64,000 bases of DNA, from contig NC_056527.1 of assembly GCF_019175285.1 (NCBI RefSeq), positions 117,812,608 through 117,876,607 of the forward strand, in the 5' to 3' direction. The stretch comes from Sceloporus undulatus. Lineage: Eukaryota; Chordata; Lepidosauria; Squamata; Phrynosomatidae. The notes under the pieces are model-generated. The model was not told the origin of the DNA, did not search any database, and saw only the letters and a list, made by a program, of their open reading frames with translations. A program made the position numbers and the translations under genes. Shown here one piece after another: positions 30,629 through 41,217 of this stretch. Position 1 is the first letter of the stretch; every line of letters begins with the position of its first letter.

Positions 30629-33337
30629 TACCCCACCTCTCCAATGACACCACTGCTCCCCAAACATCTGCCTTTGGGCAGAAACCATCTGTGCCATTCT
30701 GTGCCATTCATCTGCCTCTTTTAAAATGCTGAAGAGATGGGGTGAGTAGGTGAGGCACACTGGGAAGAGAAAGGAGAGGGTTTTTTAAAATGTTTAAATA
30801 TTAAATTTAAAAAATAAAAATAAAAAGTAGTTCTAAAACTCATTCTCTAGGTTGAATTTATGTAAATCCTCCACGGTCATTATTTTGGTTTTCTTTATGT
30901 CCAGCAACAATCCTGCCTTTGCACTTTCTTGCTTGACCTTCCTTAGCAGTTGTTCCAGGTCTGTGAGGTTTTCTGCTAGTATTATGGTGTCATCTGCCTA
31001 CCTAAGATTATTGATGCTCCTTCCTCTTGTCTTCACTCCTCCTTCTTCTTTGTCCAAACCTACTCTTCATATAACATTTTCTGCTTGCAAGCTGAACAGA
31101 TAGGATACAACAATGCATCTTATATTCCCAGCCAGCCCTGAAGCCTGCTGTCCCAAGAACTGGGTTTCCTTCCGCAAAAGCTGTTACTGGGAGTCCATAG
31201 CACAGAAGTCCTGGGAAGACGCCAAAGCAGACTGTGAGGCCCGCTATGCCCACCTGGTGATCATCAACTCCTACGAAGAGCAAGTAAGTGGGGTGACTTC
31301 TCCCACATATGGCAGCCAGCTGGACATTAGGTCTGGGCAGCTGTGGGGTGGCAGCTCCCTTGCCTTTTGCAATTTAGGGCTCTGCGTGTTTTAGTTTTGC
31401 ATAAATTGCCTCTTTTCTCCCACTAGCAATTTGTGGCCGTGCGCGTGAGGCCGAATTTTATGTGGATTGGCTTGACCGATGCCAGTGGGGCATGGAAATG
31501 GGTGGACGGGTCACCCTACACCATTAAAACAGAGTGAGTTGACTACTGTGCCAACTTCTTCATAATAAGACACTAGGCATGCCTGAAGCCTTTGGCCATA
31601 TAGTATCCGCCTTGTCCTCTCTGCTCCACCACATACCAGTTTTCCACTGCCCACATTAAACTTTCTCCATAGAATGGCCTACATGAGGACTCCCAGGACC
31701 TCCAACCATGAGGTTTTTGGACAAGAAGTCCCAGTATCCCACCTAAGTTCCCAATGAGACGTACCATCATCAATCATGCACAACCACCAGCATCATTATC
31801 ATCATCTTTATTTACAGTTGGCCCTCTGTATACACTGATTTTTTATTCACGGATTCAAGCGTCCACAGATTGAAAATATTCCAAAATACATAAATTCCAA
31901 AAAGCAAACCTTGATTTTGCCATTTTGTATAAGGGACACCATTTTACTATGCCATTGTATTAAATGGGCTTTGAGCATCCATGGATTTTTTGTATCCATG
32001 GAGGGTCCTGGAACCAAACCCCAGTGGATACCAAGGGCCCACTGTATTTACATCCTACCTTTTACCCAGTTTATTCAAGGCAGCTTGTTGTTGTTGTTGC
32101 TGTGTGCCTTCAAGTTGTTTCTGACTTGTGGCGACCCGAAGGCAAACCTATCATGGGGTTTTCTTGGCAAGATTTGTCCAGACAGAGGGGGTTTGCCATT
32201 GCCTTTCTGTGAGGCTGAGAGAGTATGACTGGCCCAATGTCCCTCCATGGGTTTACACAACTGAGATGGGTTTGAAACCCTTGTCTCCAGTCATAGTCTA
32301 ATGCTCAAACTACTACACCAGGCTGGCTCTCTCAAGGTAGCTTATTACAATGCACCAAAAAAAATGGAGGGACCCACGTAGTTAAAATCCACAAAATAAC
32401 AAAATTAAATAGTGAGTAAACTACAGTGTGTGTGTGCGTGTGTATTAAAACCAGCCTTTTTGTCAACCTAGACAATAAGGACATCAAACTACTGTATGTA
32501 CTGTATGTACTGATGTATATGTCTAGATTAATATCTATATCTATATCTATATGGGGAAAGGCAAGAGTTAATCTGCCTTAGAAGCACTGATCCCCTTCTA
32601 CTCTCCCATCCAGCCTCTAGTAATGCATTGTTATAATTTTAAAGTGTAAGCCGCTCTGATTGTTTGTAACAGAGAAGTGGGATAGAAATAAAAGTTTTAT
32701 TAGTAGTAGTAGTAGTAGTAGTAGTACGTAGTATGAGCACAAGTAGTTATGCCTGCTGGAATTTTGTAAGTTCTTTAGCATTGTTTTCCTTTGCTTCACC
32801 CTTTACATCCTTAATTAAATGCCCTTAAGTTTTGCTCTCAACTTATCCATGGGTCATATCAAAATCCATAATGATGACCCCAAAACCTGCCCTCGACTTA
32901 TATATGAGGTCGACTTATAGTCAAGTATATATGGTATTAAAAGAGTTACTGTACCTTGGATCAAACAGAGATTAACCTTTTTATAAACCAAGAGGACAAC
33001 AAACATCACAAATGGAAAACTATAATAGTTGTTCAGGCTGGACGGGCATCGGACAGTCCGTTGAAATAGAAATGTCTTTGTGGGAGTGGAAGGACTATAG
33101 GATGGGTGCCAGTCTCACCAGACAACCCAGCTGGCTGGGGGATTCTGGGAGTTCTCATCCAAAGAAGTTACTTTTTCTTTCCATAGGGAATGGTGTCCGG
33201 AGCAGCCAGATAACTGGTACGGCCACGGTCTTGGCGGCGGAGAGGATTGTGCCCACCTCACCAGTGAGAGCTGCTGGAACGACGACCATTGCTCTCGCCT
33301 CTATGGCTTTATTTGCGAGATGGAGGAGGCCAACTAA
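24123..33337 (+). CDS. ASGR1: Asialoglycoprotein receptor 1-like C-type lectin
   Basis: Eight coding exons: 24123-24192, 25693-25818, 26005-26100, 27519-27590, 29614-29706, 31132-31283, 31427-31533 and 33187-33337, all with AG/GT borders and consistent phases. They give 288 aa against 291 for human ASGR1. Order: cytoplasmic tail with the endocytic YQDL motif (MSQDYQDL, like human MTKEYQDL), signal-anchor helix ([21 protein letters not shown]), coiled-coil neck with LNGT and NRS glycosylation sites, then the lectin domain. The galactose/GalNAc motif QPD, the glycine-rich loop ([13 protein letters not shown]) and WND are all present. ASGR1 is a liver receptor that clears desialylated glycoproteins. 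The tail and loop favour ASGR1 over ASGR2 or CLEC10A, and it sits next to DLG4 as in mammals. Oddity: arginines before PEQPD and before WND are both cysteines here. Confidence 0.92.
24836..25375 (-). mobile_element. tRNA-derived SINE, minus strand, inside the minisatellite
   Basis: Same family as 500-790. The tail side is 24836-24934. The head side is 25270-25375 (ATCGAACTCTCAACCTTGTG). It is separated by the TIR element below. Confidence 0.7.
24935..25269. mobile_element. 335-bp TIR element nested in the SINE
   Basis: Ends GGCTGTCCAAACTGGCCTG and, inverted, GGCTGTACAAACAGCCCTG. Flanking ACTCAAGA and CCTCATTT may be a decayed 8-bp target duplication. hAT-like by ends, but this is uncertain. 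Confidence 0.65.
26239..27180 (-). mobile_element. CR1 LINE 3' end, minus strand, rearranged
   Basis: Terminal part at 26239-26310 and a longer internal part at about 26810-27180 (reversed CR1 3' words). The space between holds unique sequence and a C run (26694-26709). Confidence 0.6.
27225..27420. mobile_element. Foldback MITE (CTGCAGAATTAATGCA family)
   Basis: CTGCTGCCACATTCCAAAATTC at the left (shown split: CTGCTGCCACATTCC, AAAATTC) and AACTGCATTATTTTTGCAGTG at the right, with ACAAATCTCAGGAGCCATG in between. Decayed copy. Confidence 0.6.
27659..27884 (+). mobile_element. Sauria-type SINE
   Basis: GTGGTTTGAGCATTGGGC head, CTCTGAAG..CTTGCCAAGAAAACC core and CATAAGTTGGAAACGACTTG end. Confidence 0.85.
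27900..28085 (-). mobile_element. Sauria-type SINE, minus strand, degraded
   Basis: Core words such as GAGGAGGTTTGCCACC and TGAACCCAGGTCTCC remain; the tail is lost. Confidence 0.7.
28605..29045. repeat. Cluster of GATA and GAT/ATC microsatellites with N gap
   Basis: GATA runs (28608-28658, 28806-28830, about 29015-29043) alternate with GAT or ATC runs (28746-28775, 28937-28985) and copies of a TTTATATGCCACCTTTC-like repeat. The gap 28659-28668 ends the first run. Confidence 0.85.
29235..29510 (-). mobile_element. Sauria-type SINE, minus strand, with an inserted dispersed-repeat piece
   Basis: The tail side starts TGTTATGTGCCTTCAAGTC. A GTGGCCATGCTCTAGAAGAG segment (about 29295-29362) interrupts it before GGGGCTTTCTTGGCAAG resumes. 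Confidence 0.65.
30124..30545. mobile_element. Foldback MITE split by a pogo/Tigger-like MITE
   Basis: The left arm is GGCTGCGTCTACACTGCAG and on to 30220. The right arm resumes at 30471 (CTTAGCCTTCTCTGCCAG) and is cut short near 30545. Confidence 0.7.
30221..30470. mobile_element. pogo/Tigger-like MITE with CA repeat
   Basis: CAGTGGACCCTTGGTATCC at the left and GATGGCTAAGTG at the right, with TA just outside both ends. A CA run occupies about 30372-30412. Confidence 0.8.
30842..31100 (-). mobile_element. Bov-B/RTE LINE fragment, reverse-transcriptase region
   Basis: The reverse strand reads [20 protein letters not shown] then [13 protein letters not shown], matching the RTE RT segment that follows the catalytic ADD. 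It ends about 30 bp before the first lectin-domain exon. Confidence 0.78.
31815..32044. mobile_element. pogo/Tigger-like MITE, complete
   Basis: CAGTTGGCCCTCTGTATAC at the left and GGATACCAAGGGCCCACTG at the right, TA on both sides, 230 bp as in the copy at 4189. Confidence 0.85.
32084..32331 (-). mobile_element. Sauria-type SINE, minus strand
   Basis: Full-length reverse copy from TTGTTGTTGTTGCTGTGTG to ACACCAGGCTGGCTC. Confidence 0.87.
32490..32938 (-). mobile_element. MITE-like element (GTCGACTTATA family) with TAG microsatellite
   Basis: Ends in CCCTCGACTTATATATGAGG and GTATATATGGTAT. Shared with 38300-38662 and 41398-42107. A SINE-like tail and a TAG run (32700-32727) are embedded. Confidence 0.55.
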
Positions 33338-34375
33338 AGAGAAGGGAGACTTCCTTCCTTGAACAAAAAGGGCCTTCTTGTTGTCTGCCTTCGAGAAGGG
33401 ATCCCAAAGCCAAGAGATATTTGACTGCTGGCTGTCGGGAGGAGACACCATCGTCTGAAACAACTCTCCCCTTCAGTCCTAAAATGTCCGAAATGGAGGA
33501 GAAGGACCAAACACAGGCCCCCCAAAATATTAAAAATTGGACTGAGTCCTGTTACTGATCCCAACTAGAATGGACCCATTAAAATCAGTAAGGTTTACCT
33601 ATGTGTCGACTCACTTTTTAACAATTGGTTCAGTGCAGCTACTCTAGTCGGGACTCATATGTAGGAGTCAGGGCTTTTGTGGAAATATTGTGGTGATGCT
33701 GTGAATATTTGTGCATTGATTTTGGTATGCATGGGGTTGCTTCATTTTGGGGAGTACAGGGTATAGTGGAAACCACTGGATGTTTTGGACTATGACTTCC
33801 AGAAGCAGAGCTTGGAACCATGATTTTTTTGGACTATGACTCCCAGAATGATTCTGGGAGTCATAGTCCAAAAAAGTCATGGTTCCAAGCTCTGCTTCTT
33901 TCCTCCATCGCTCCATTCTCCGTCAGCTTTCTCACTTGTCCCCAAAAACCTTTCACTTCCCATACAGAAAGCACACTGTTTGTGAACAATCTGTTGCTCA
34001 CAGTCTCCCCTAAAGCAGTACAAAGATGTAAATTATGTTTCAAATCAGATTATAGTCAGCAGGCAAAAGGCAATTTCTGGCATAAGATATTCACAATCTG
34101 ATTGTGCAGTTCATGCCAGTTAACGTATTTCATTTCAGATTTGTTATTAAGATTATGTCCTTGAAAAAACTGAACTTGAGATAGAGGTGATGCCTTTACG
34201 TTCCTAGCAAATGCACTTGTCGTCTCCATACAGAACCATGTTTTACTGATACCTGGTGGCTTTATAGATGTTTTTGCACCAATATATATATACTCTACCA
34301 GTAACTTCCTGAACTTATATGACCCACAAAATGGCAGTGTTTCTCAAAATGAGAATAAATCGTTATCTTTTATTT
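33338..34375 (+). other. ASGR1: Candidate 3' UTR and poly(A) signal of ASGR1
   Basis: About 1 kb after the TAA is largely free of SINE and CR1 copies and holds AATAAA at 34354-34359. It contains the 49-bp hairpin at 33801-33899 and an old dispersed fragment near 33565-33660. Confidence 0.55.
33801..33899. repeat. 49-bp near-perfect inverted repeat with 1-base centre
   Basis: Positions 33801-33849 pair with 33851-33899 around a single central G at 33850. Only one pair fails (33824 T with 33876 G, a wobble in RNA). The arms include GGACTATGACTCCCAGAAT. Confidence 0.95.
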
Positions 34376-34836
34376 TGACTCAGGGCCAGACCCTCTATTT
34401 TCAAATATTTTAGACCAGGATGGAGGAAATGACAAGAGGGGAGGAAGCCATAAAGCTGCCCTATTTCCCTTCTGGGTTTACAGAGGGACTAGAGAAAGGA
34501 ATACCTCTGACCATGTGCAGAAAGCCAGTGCCTTCTGTCAGTAAACGCAAATCAATGAGGCCCAGGAAGAGAACTATGCAGGCTTCCAAATGTTGTTCGA
34601 CTATAGATAGGACCGTGACAGATTGAAAAGCTGAGCCAAAGATAAGAAAATGAATTTGAACAGGGATAAATGTAAGTTACTACATACATCTAAGCAGGAA
34701 AACTGAAATAATTATAACATTTGCACAAATAAATGCACAAATATAGTATAGATGACGCCTAGCTGGAAGGCAGTACATGTGCAAAGGACCTGGGGTTCTT
34801 AGTGGACCATAAGTTAATCATGAGTCCATAGGGTGA

Positions 34837-35066
34837 TTGTTGTTGTTGTTGTGTGCCTTCAAGTCGGGCCTGACTTATGGCGACCCTAAGGCGAACCTAT
34901 CGCTGCAAGATTTGTTTGGGGAGGGAGTTGCCTTTGCCTCCTTCAGAGGCTGAAAGGGCATGACTTGCCCAAAGACCTAGTGGATTTCCACATCCAAGTG
35001 GAGATTTGAACCCTTAGTCTCCAGAGTCATAATCCAATGCCCAAAAGCACTATACTACACTGGCTC
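34837..35066 (-). mobile_element. Sauria-type SINE, minus strand, inside CR1
   Basis: Full reverse copy. The CR1 words CATAGGGTGAT before it and CAACAGCGTGGTG after it look like a drifted target duplication. Confidence 0.85.
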
Positions 35067-35370
35067 CTGCAACAGCGTGGTGCAGCAGCGAAAAAAGCCA
35101 ATGCAATTGGGACTAGGTTGCATCAATAGAAATCTTGTGTCCAGATGGAGGGAGTTAGTTGTGCCACTCTCTTCTGCTTTGCTCAGACCTCACCTGAAAC
35201 CATTTGTCCAGTTCTGGGCTCCACAATTCAAGAAGGGACATTTAGCAAGCGGGAATGTGTCCAGAGGAGGACAACCAAGATGACAAAAGGTTTGAAAACT
35301 AGGCCTTATGAGGAACAACTTAGGGAGCTGGGGAACTTTAGCTTGGAGAAGCCAAGACTGAGGCTGACAT

Positions 35371-35527
35371 CAGGGACGTAGCCAAGGGGGGGGGGGGGTC
35401 CTTGGGGTCCGGACCTCCCATTAGAAAAATGAATGGTGCGTGCTGTTGCACTGCCGCGCCCAAGCACCATTATAAGGGTGGCACTTAGTCTGGACCCCCC
35501 CTTCCTAAAATCCTGGCTACGTCCCTG
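35371..35527. mobile_element. hAT-like MITE with perfect 8-bp target duplication, inside CR1
   Basis: 157 bp with ends CAGGGACGTAGCCAAGG and, inverted, CAGGGACGTAGCCAGG. GCTGACAT stands at 35363-35370 and again at 35528-35535. Confidence 0.92.
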
Positions 35528-36635
35528 GCTGACATGATAGCCATCTTTAAATATCTGAAGGGATGTCCTGTAGAAGAAGGAACTAACCTGCTTTCTGCTG
35601 CTCCAGGATGAGAACCGATGCATTCAAATCACAAGATAAAGAGATTTCATCTAAATGGTAGGTAGAAGTTTTTGGAAGAGCTGTTCAACAGTAGAATAAA
35701 TTGCCTGGGAGGGTGGTGGGCTCCCCACTTTTTGGAGGTGTTTTAAGACTGGAAGGGCAACTTTCAGGAGTGCTTTAGCTGTGTACTCCTGCATGGCAGA
35801 AGAGGGAGAGACTAGTTGCCCACTTTGGCCCCTTCTAGATCTAAGATCCTATACAACTCCCTCCACCTTGGCTAGGGGCTGCTGGGTGTTTCAGTCCAAC
35901 AGTACACCACAATTCAAAAAGGACGTTGAGAAACTGGAGCCATGCTTTCTTGTCCGGATCAAGGCCTTTTCAGAGTTGATCCAGTGGGTGCCTGGTGCTA
36001 ATTATAACCCATTGTTCATGACGGGTGTCTTTCTCACAACCCTCGCACCGTGCTCCGTGCCCGTTGCATGGTTTCCAGGCGGATCCCAAGGGGGGGTGAC
36101 TTGGCATGTGCCCGCGTGCTCAACTGGTAGAGCCAGCTCAACCTAAAAGCCGTGGAAGGCATCGCTGCCACCTTTGTCAGGTGTTCAGCTGAGCTGTCAG
36201 GTTTTTGGGCCCAGACATGGCAGAAAAACAGATGAGAGATCCCTGCCAGGTCATCTCTGAAAGAAGGGGCTTAGGTTACCCACATCCTTTAACTCAGGGT
36301 GCATTCCCAGTATGACTTAAAGCGAATTGCCAATCGGGTTATATGACCGTTGTACCCATTTGAAACTGGTTCCAATCCTATTTTGAATGATTTCAGTCAT
36401 GATAAAGCGAGGGAAATGCAAAAAAACTGGTTTTTCCAGGCACTAGTTTCCTAGCAGTTCTTTTGAAAAGAACTGATTCCAAAGCGTGTTCAACAAATGA
36501 GAACAACGGATCTGAATCACATCATTCAATGGCAGAGGGGTGTTTACCATCCTTCCTCAGTTTTTGGTAGATCCACCCTTCCCCTCCTCAGCACTGCCTT
36601 TGTGTTTCTGGTGTGACCTTTAGGGATGTTCTATA

Positions 36636-37003
36636 CAGTTGGCCCTTTACATTTGCGGCTTTGACTTTTGCTGTTTTGATTATTTGCGGTTTTGAGTAAT
36701 ATGTCCTCTTTTGGAATATCTGGGTCCTCCAGCACAACTCTGCAGAAGTTGACCATAGAGTTGTCCTGGGGAACCTAGACGTTCCTAGAGAAAACACTCC
36801 TCTAGGTATTTGTAGGCCCTCCAGCATGATCCTATGGTCATCTTTTGGCAGATGTTGACCATAGAGTTGCGCTGGAGGACCAAGAGAGAGTCTTTGAGAG
36901 GTGATCTCTCAGCTCAAAATGTGGTGTTTTTTAATTTGCAGATTTTATTCACTTTCACAGCAGTCCTTTACCCCAAACCCCAGCAAATGTGGAGGGCTGC
37001 TGC
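36636..37003. mobile_element. Foldback pogo-like MITE
   Basis: CAGTTGGCCCTTTACATTTG left end preceded by TA; internal inverted words TCCTCCAGCACAACTCTG and GTTGCGCTGGAGGACC. Confidence 0.75.
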
Positions 37004-37119
37004 ACATTTTGTCACGCAAGACTAAATCAGGGAATCCATCTGGGATTAGAGACTGAATCATCTCACAAATTTATTCACATTTATTTGTTTCCTGCATCAT
37101 CCCTACATTTTTGCCCTAT

Positions 37120-37364
37120 TGTTGTTTTTGTTGCTGTGAGCTTTCAAATTGTTTCCGATTCTGACTTATGGAGACTCTAAGGCGACCCTATTATGGGGTT
37201 TTCTTGGCAAGCATTGTCCAAAGGGGCTTACTATTGCCATCCTCTGAGGCTGAGAGAGTATGACTTGCGCAAAGTCACCCAGTGGGTTTCATGGCTGAGC
37301 TGGGAATCGAACCCTGGTCTCCAAAGTCAGTCCAACATTCAAACCACTGTGCCATGCTGGATCT
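37120..37364 (-). mobile_element. Sauria-type SINE, minus strand
   Basis: Reverse copy with GGGGTTTTCTTGGCAAGC, CTGAGGCTGAGAGAGTATG and the head CAAACCACTGTGCCATGC. Confidence 0.87.
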
Positions 37365-37664
37365 CATCCCATTCCTCTAAAGCAGTAATTCCGAAACTTT
37401 GGCCCTCCTGGTTTTTTGACTTCAGCTCCCAGCATCCCCAGCCAGCTTGGCCAACAATCAGGCATTTGGGAAGCCAAAGTCCAAAATATCTGGAGGATCA
37501 AAGTTTGAGAGCTACTACTCTATGGAGATCAAGGTAGGATACATGATATTTGTCCTTCCTATTCTGATGCTTTAACAGCTTGTGATGTTGGTTAAACTCA
37601 GAGAGAGGAGGCAATGCCTGGTTTTGGAGTCCAACACCCAACATCCCTAACCATCATGGCCACT

Positions 37665-38090
37665 TGGCATGTGCCTCAGGGGATTCTGGGACTTGTAATC
37701 CCCCAAGAGTCAAATTTCCCAAAGTCTGGAAGTTGACACTTGGTGCTCTTAGCATCTCTGGGCACTCCAACCGTGATGCTGAGCCCATAGGGAGTTTCCA
37801 AGGGTGCGAGTTCGAGTCTGCCTACGTGCTGCTAGAAACGACGCTAGGATCATCCAGAATCTTTTTCTTACATTTGCAAGCGTTCCTCTTTCCTTTTTTG
37901 TCACTCGTTGGCGTTCACCGCAGATCCAGTTTGTTTTGTTTCCTTACCTGGGAAACAGGGTTGGGCCCAGGAGGTGGCGGCGGCGGCGGCAGCGGTGACT
38001 AATTAGCGCCTGCGTTTAATTACAACCCCAAGAATGGAATGTTGGCTTGGGAGGAGGAGGAGGAGGAGGAGGAGGAGGAGGAGAGCTGGG
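37665..38090. other. Repeat-poor, GC-richer stretch with GGC and GGA runs
   Basis: Single-copy-looking sequence with a GGC/GGT run (37972-37996), TAATTAG and TTTAATTACA words (37999-38023) and a GGA run (38049-38082). No splice-bounded exon was recognised. A conserved regulatory element is possible but unproven. Confidence 0.3.
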
Positions 38091-38221
38091 CCTGAGCTCT
38101 CTTGCCAACTTTGTCAAATCCTTTTGGTTTCGATGGCATTCGCAAAAAGCAGCACGTACCAAAGGGATGGACTGGGGCTACCAAAACTCAGTAAGCCAAA
38201 GGCACAGGAAAGCAGCCTTTG

Positions 38222-38534
38222 GTTCTGTGTTCCTGCATGGTAAAATAGGGCTGGGCTGGATGACCCCTTGGGATCTCTTCCAATTCTATGATTCTATAAG
38301 TCGAGGGCAAGTTTTGGGGCCAAAGTTCTGGATTTTGATATGACCCATGGATAAGTTGAGGGTAAAATTTAGGCACGTCACGATGGATGTGAAGGACGAA
38401 GTAAAGGAAAACAATGCCAAAGAACATACAAAATCCCATCAGGCATAACTATTTGTGTACATGCTAAAGGCAGGATGGAGGAGAGAGCAGAAGGGGGTCA
38501 GTGCTTCCAGGGCAGATTAAACTCTTGTCTTTCA

Positions 38535-38566
<32 letters not shown>

Positions 38567-38662
38567 GGGCTTACACTGACCCATGGATAAGTAGAGACTT
38601 TGGGGGGGGGTGTCAATTTTTTAACCTAAATTTCTAGACTTATAAATGAGTATATACAGTAT
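38222..38662 (+). mobile_element. CR1 terminus followed by a GTCGACTTATA-family element
   Basis: 38222-38299 is a CR1 3' end (GTTCCTGCATGG to ATTCTATGATTCTATAAG). The element after it runs to ATACAGTA near 38662 and carries a CA run (38537-38564). Confidence 0.65.
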
Positions 38663-40082
38663 TTTAAGTTAAAGGAGACAGCAGATAAAGAGAGATTTGC
38701 CCCTGCCTGCCTACAAATACAACCGGGTGAGAACTGCACAGTCCTCTGGATGTTGTGGGACTGCAACTCCCATCATCTATAGACAACACTATGGCAAGGG
38801 ATAAGGGGATTGTGGCCAATGTGTAGAGGGCCACATCTGGCCCACATCTGCATTAAGTGATTTGGACAAGAAATCAAGAGCTACTCAACTATTAGCCAGG
38901 GAAAGTTTCTGACTCCAGATCCCTGGATCTTCTAACCAGCATGGCTAGTGGGAATTGTGGTCCAAATAAATGTCATTTTCCCATGTTTTGTGTTTTTTAC
39001 TTCCTTGGTCTGAGCCTGAATTTTGAGGGATGGTCATTTGTCCCACTTATCTGGCCTCTTCCTTCCTTCTGTCCCAGTCTGAGTAAAAAGGAAGTTGCAG
39101 ATGGCTTCTGGAACCAAGGAAGTGTTTTGCTCTGGTCAAAATGCCCAAGCCAGTTCCATATCTCGAACTCGTTTCCCTTGGGGGTTGTAGGAAAAAATAT
39201 GGAATTTTCTTTCACCCTTTTGCAAACTGATGTCAGAGGAAGATATGTGAAGAATGTGGAAAAGCACGATTGGACGCAGTCATGCTGAATCCCAGCCGAG
39301 ACACACTGAGACAGAGAAATCTGATTTTGATTTTGCTTGGCGTCTGTTAGATTAAAAGCCTCCGGCGTGGAGTAGGTTGCTGTGTAAGATCCTCTTCGTA
39401 GGACCTCTGCTTCTGCAGAGACAGCAGAAACGAACGAGGTTGAAATGCAAAACTCAATGGGGCACATTGCTTCTTTGGACTGCAGCTCCCAGAATCCCCC
39501 AATTCTGGTAGTTGCAGTCCAAAAAGAAGAGGAACTTGCCCAAGTCCCTGCTTAAACCAAAGAGCATTCCAGTGCCAAGGTTGCAGAAAAGACACAAAAC
39601 CTGCATGGATATACATGCATAGCTCACTTAACAAAGTTTCTGACTGTGAAGGCTTTTTACAAGCAACCCTGTTCCTGCCTTCTCCTCTCTCTTGCTGAAT
39701 GTTTTTAGCAGCATCAGCATTGGGAGGATGGTGGAAGAACATAGACTTTCAATGTTGGGTTGCAATAGTATGTCAGCAAGGAACAACGCAATAGGAATTG
39801 AGCTACAAAAGAATGGGATTTTGCTCTACGCGACTCTACTGTTTTTGCATGTGCCTCTTCAGAACAGGCAAGGTAAAGAACAGCTGCCTCCAGAACCCCT
39901 TACTGAGCAAAACAGAGAGGAAAGGGGGAACGCGGATAAGCCTGACTCATCCGTTCCCCGGCATATGAAAAAGCAGCCATCTGTACATTTGGCTACCAAA
40001 ATGGAAAACCTTAGAAAAGGGGAGGATGGCGGAAGAAAAGGTCATCCCTGGATGCATTTTGAAAGAAGCCCTCAGGTGGTCT
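38663..40082. other. Repeat-poor stretch with an unassigned open frame
   Basis: A + strand frame open from 39692 runs into a SINE at 40083. Before the SINE it encodes a short hydrophobic run (NGILLYATLLFLHV) followed by a polar stretch (EERGNADKPDSSVP, KKQPSVHLATK). I do not recognise it. A TNF-ligand-like stalk is a loose thought only. A splice-like segment (40503-40582) follows downstream. Confidence 0.2.
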
Positions 40083-40329
40083 TTGTTGTTGCTGCTGTTG
40101 TTGTGTGCCTTCAAGTTGTTTCCGACTTATGGTAACCCTAAAGCAAACCTATTATGGAGTTTTCTTAGCAAGATTTGTTCAGGGGAGGTTTGCCATTGCC
40201 ATCCTCTGAGGCTGTGAGAGTGTGACCTAAGCAAGGTCTCCCAATAGGTTTCCATAGCCAAGCGGGGAATTGAACCCTGGTTTCCAGAGTCATAGTCCAA
40301 AACTCAAATAACTATAACACACTGGCTCT
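40083..40329 (-). mobile_element. Sauria-type SINE, minus strand
   Basis: Full reverse copy. A second partial reverse copy (40371-40441) follows about 40 bp later. Confidence 0.87.
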
Positions 40330-41107
40330 AAAGTGGCCTCTAGAAGGTTCAAAATCTCTTCTTCCCTTTGTCATTGTGTGCCTTCATGTTGTTTCTTCTG
40401 ACTATGGTGACTCTAAGGTAAACCTATAATGCTAATTTTGAATAAGTGTTTGCCAAACCATGTTGAGCAGCTCTTTTCTTTTGTGTTTCCTGTTCTTTCC
40501 AGGTGACTTCTGCTCCTGGAACCAAACTTCCTGCTAAAGAAGTCAGGCCCAAGAAGAATGCAATGACTTACCAAAATGGAGGTAGGTACACCTGGCTTTG
40601 CAATCCATCCTCTGCACCTGCATGCCTAGGATTCCCTATGCATTTCCTTTGCACCCTTCATTGCTGCAGTTCTGGAAGGAAGGATGCGCTGATGGAGGGA
40701 GAGATCTCCTAACTCAACTCGGTGGCACCTGATTCTTGAAGCTGTGGGTCTAGGATGATGATGGTCAAAGCTAAAGGAGGGGAGAAGAGAGAAAGAAAAT
40801 GACAGGGGAGAGACCGTCAGTCCCACTGATTTATGCTTTGGGCCTCACAAAAGCAAGCATTCTAGCAAGCCAGGGACCTGGGAATAGAAGACAATGGCTT
40901 GCTTGTTGCAGGCTTGTAAAAGGATGGCATTAAACCACCCTGCTTGCCATCTGGACTCCATGCTCTGCAAAGCCGTGTCACCCGGGATCAAAACACAAGA
41001 TGGCCAAGTCGAAAACAAGCTAGTGTGTGCTCACCTACAACAGGGAAGGTAAACCACAGTTGTCTCATCCTGAATCCCTTATTTGGCATGGATGAACTCC
41101 AAAAGAA

Positions 41108-41215
41108 AGGGCTGCTGACACACTGCAGAATTGATGCATTTTGACACTGTTTTACTGCCAGGGCTCAATGCTATGGGATCCTAGGATTTGTAGTTTGTTG
41201 GGCTCTCAGACAGAG
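41108..41215. mobile_element. Foldback MITE half (TGCAGAATTGATGCA)
   Basis: Only the left arm is present: ACACTGCAGAATTGATGC through GGATTTGTAGTTTGTTG. Confidence 0.65.
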
Positions 41216-41217
41216 GG

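Larger units (their letters stand above)
34640..35840 (+). mobile_element. CR1 LINE 3' region with two nested insertions
   Basis: CR1 3' words run from 34640 (GAATTTGAACAGGGATAAATG) to about 35840, interrupted by a SINE (34837-35066) and a hAT MITE (35371-35527). Confidence 0.8.

Noticed and set aside
35781-36146. A 121-codon + strand frame after the nested CR1
   Set aside because: Its first half is CR1 sequence and the rest has no recognised motif.
38997-39742. Two overlapping reverse-strand frames of 156 and 131 codons
   Set aside because: No domain, no splice-bounded structure and no recognisable homologue. They lie in repeat-poor DNA where frames of this size can occur by chance.
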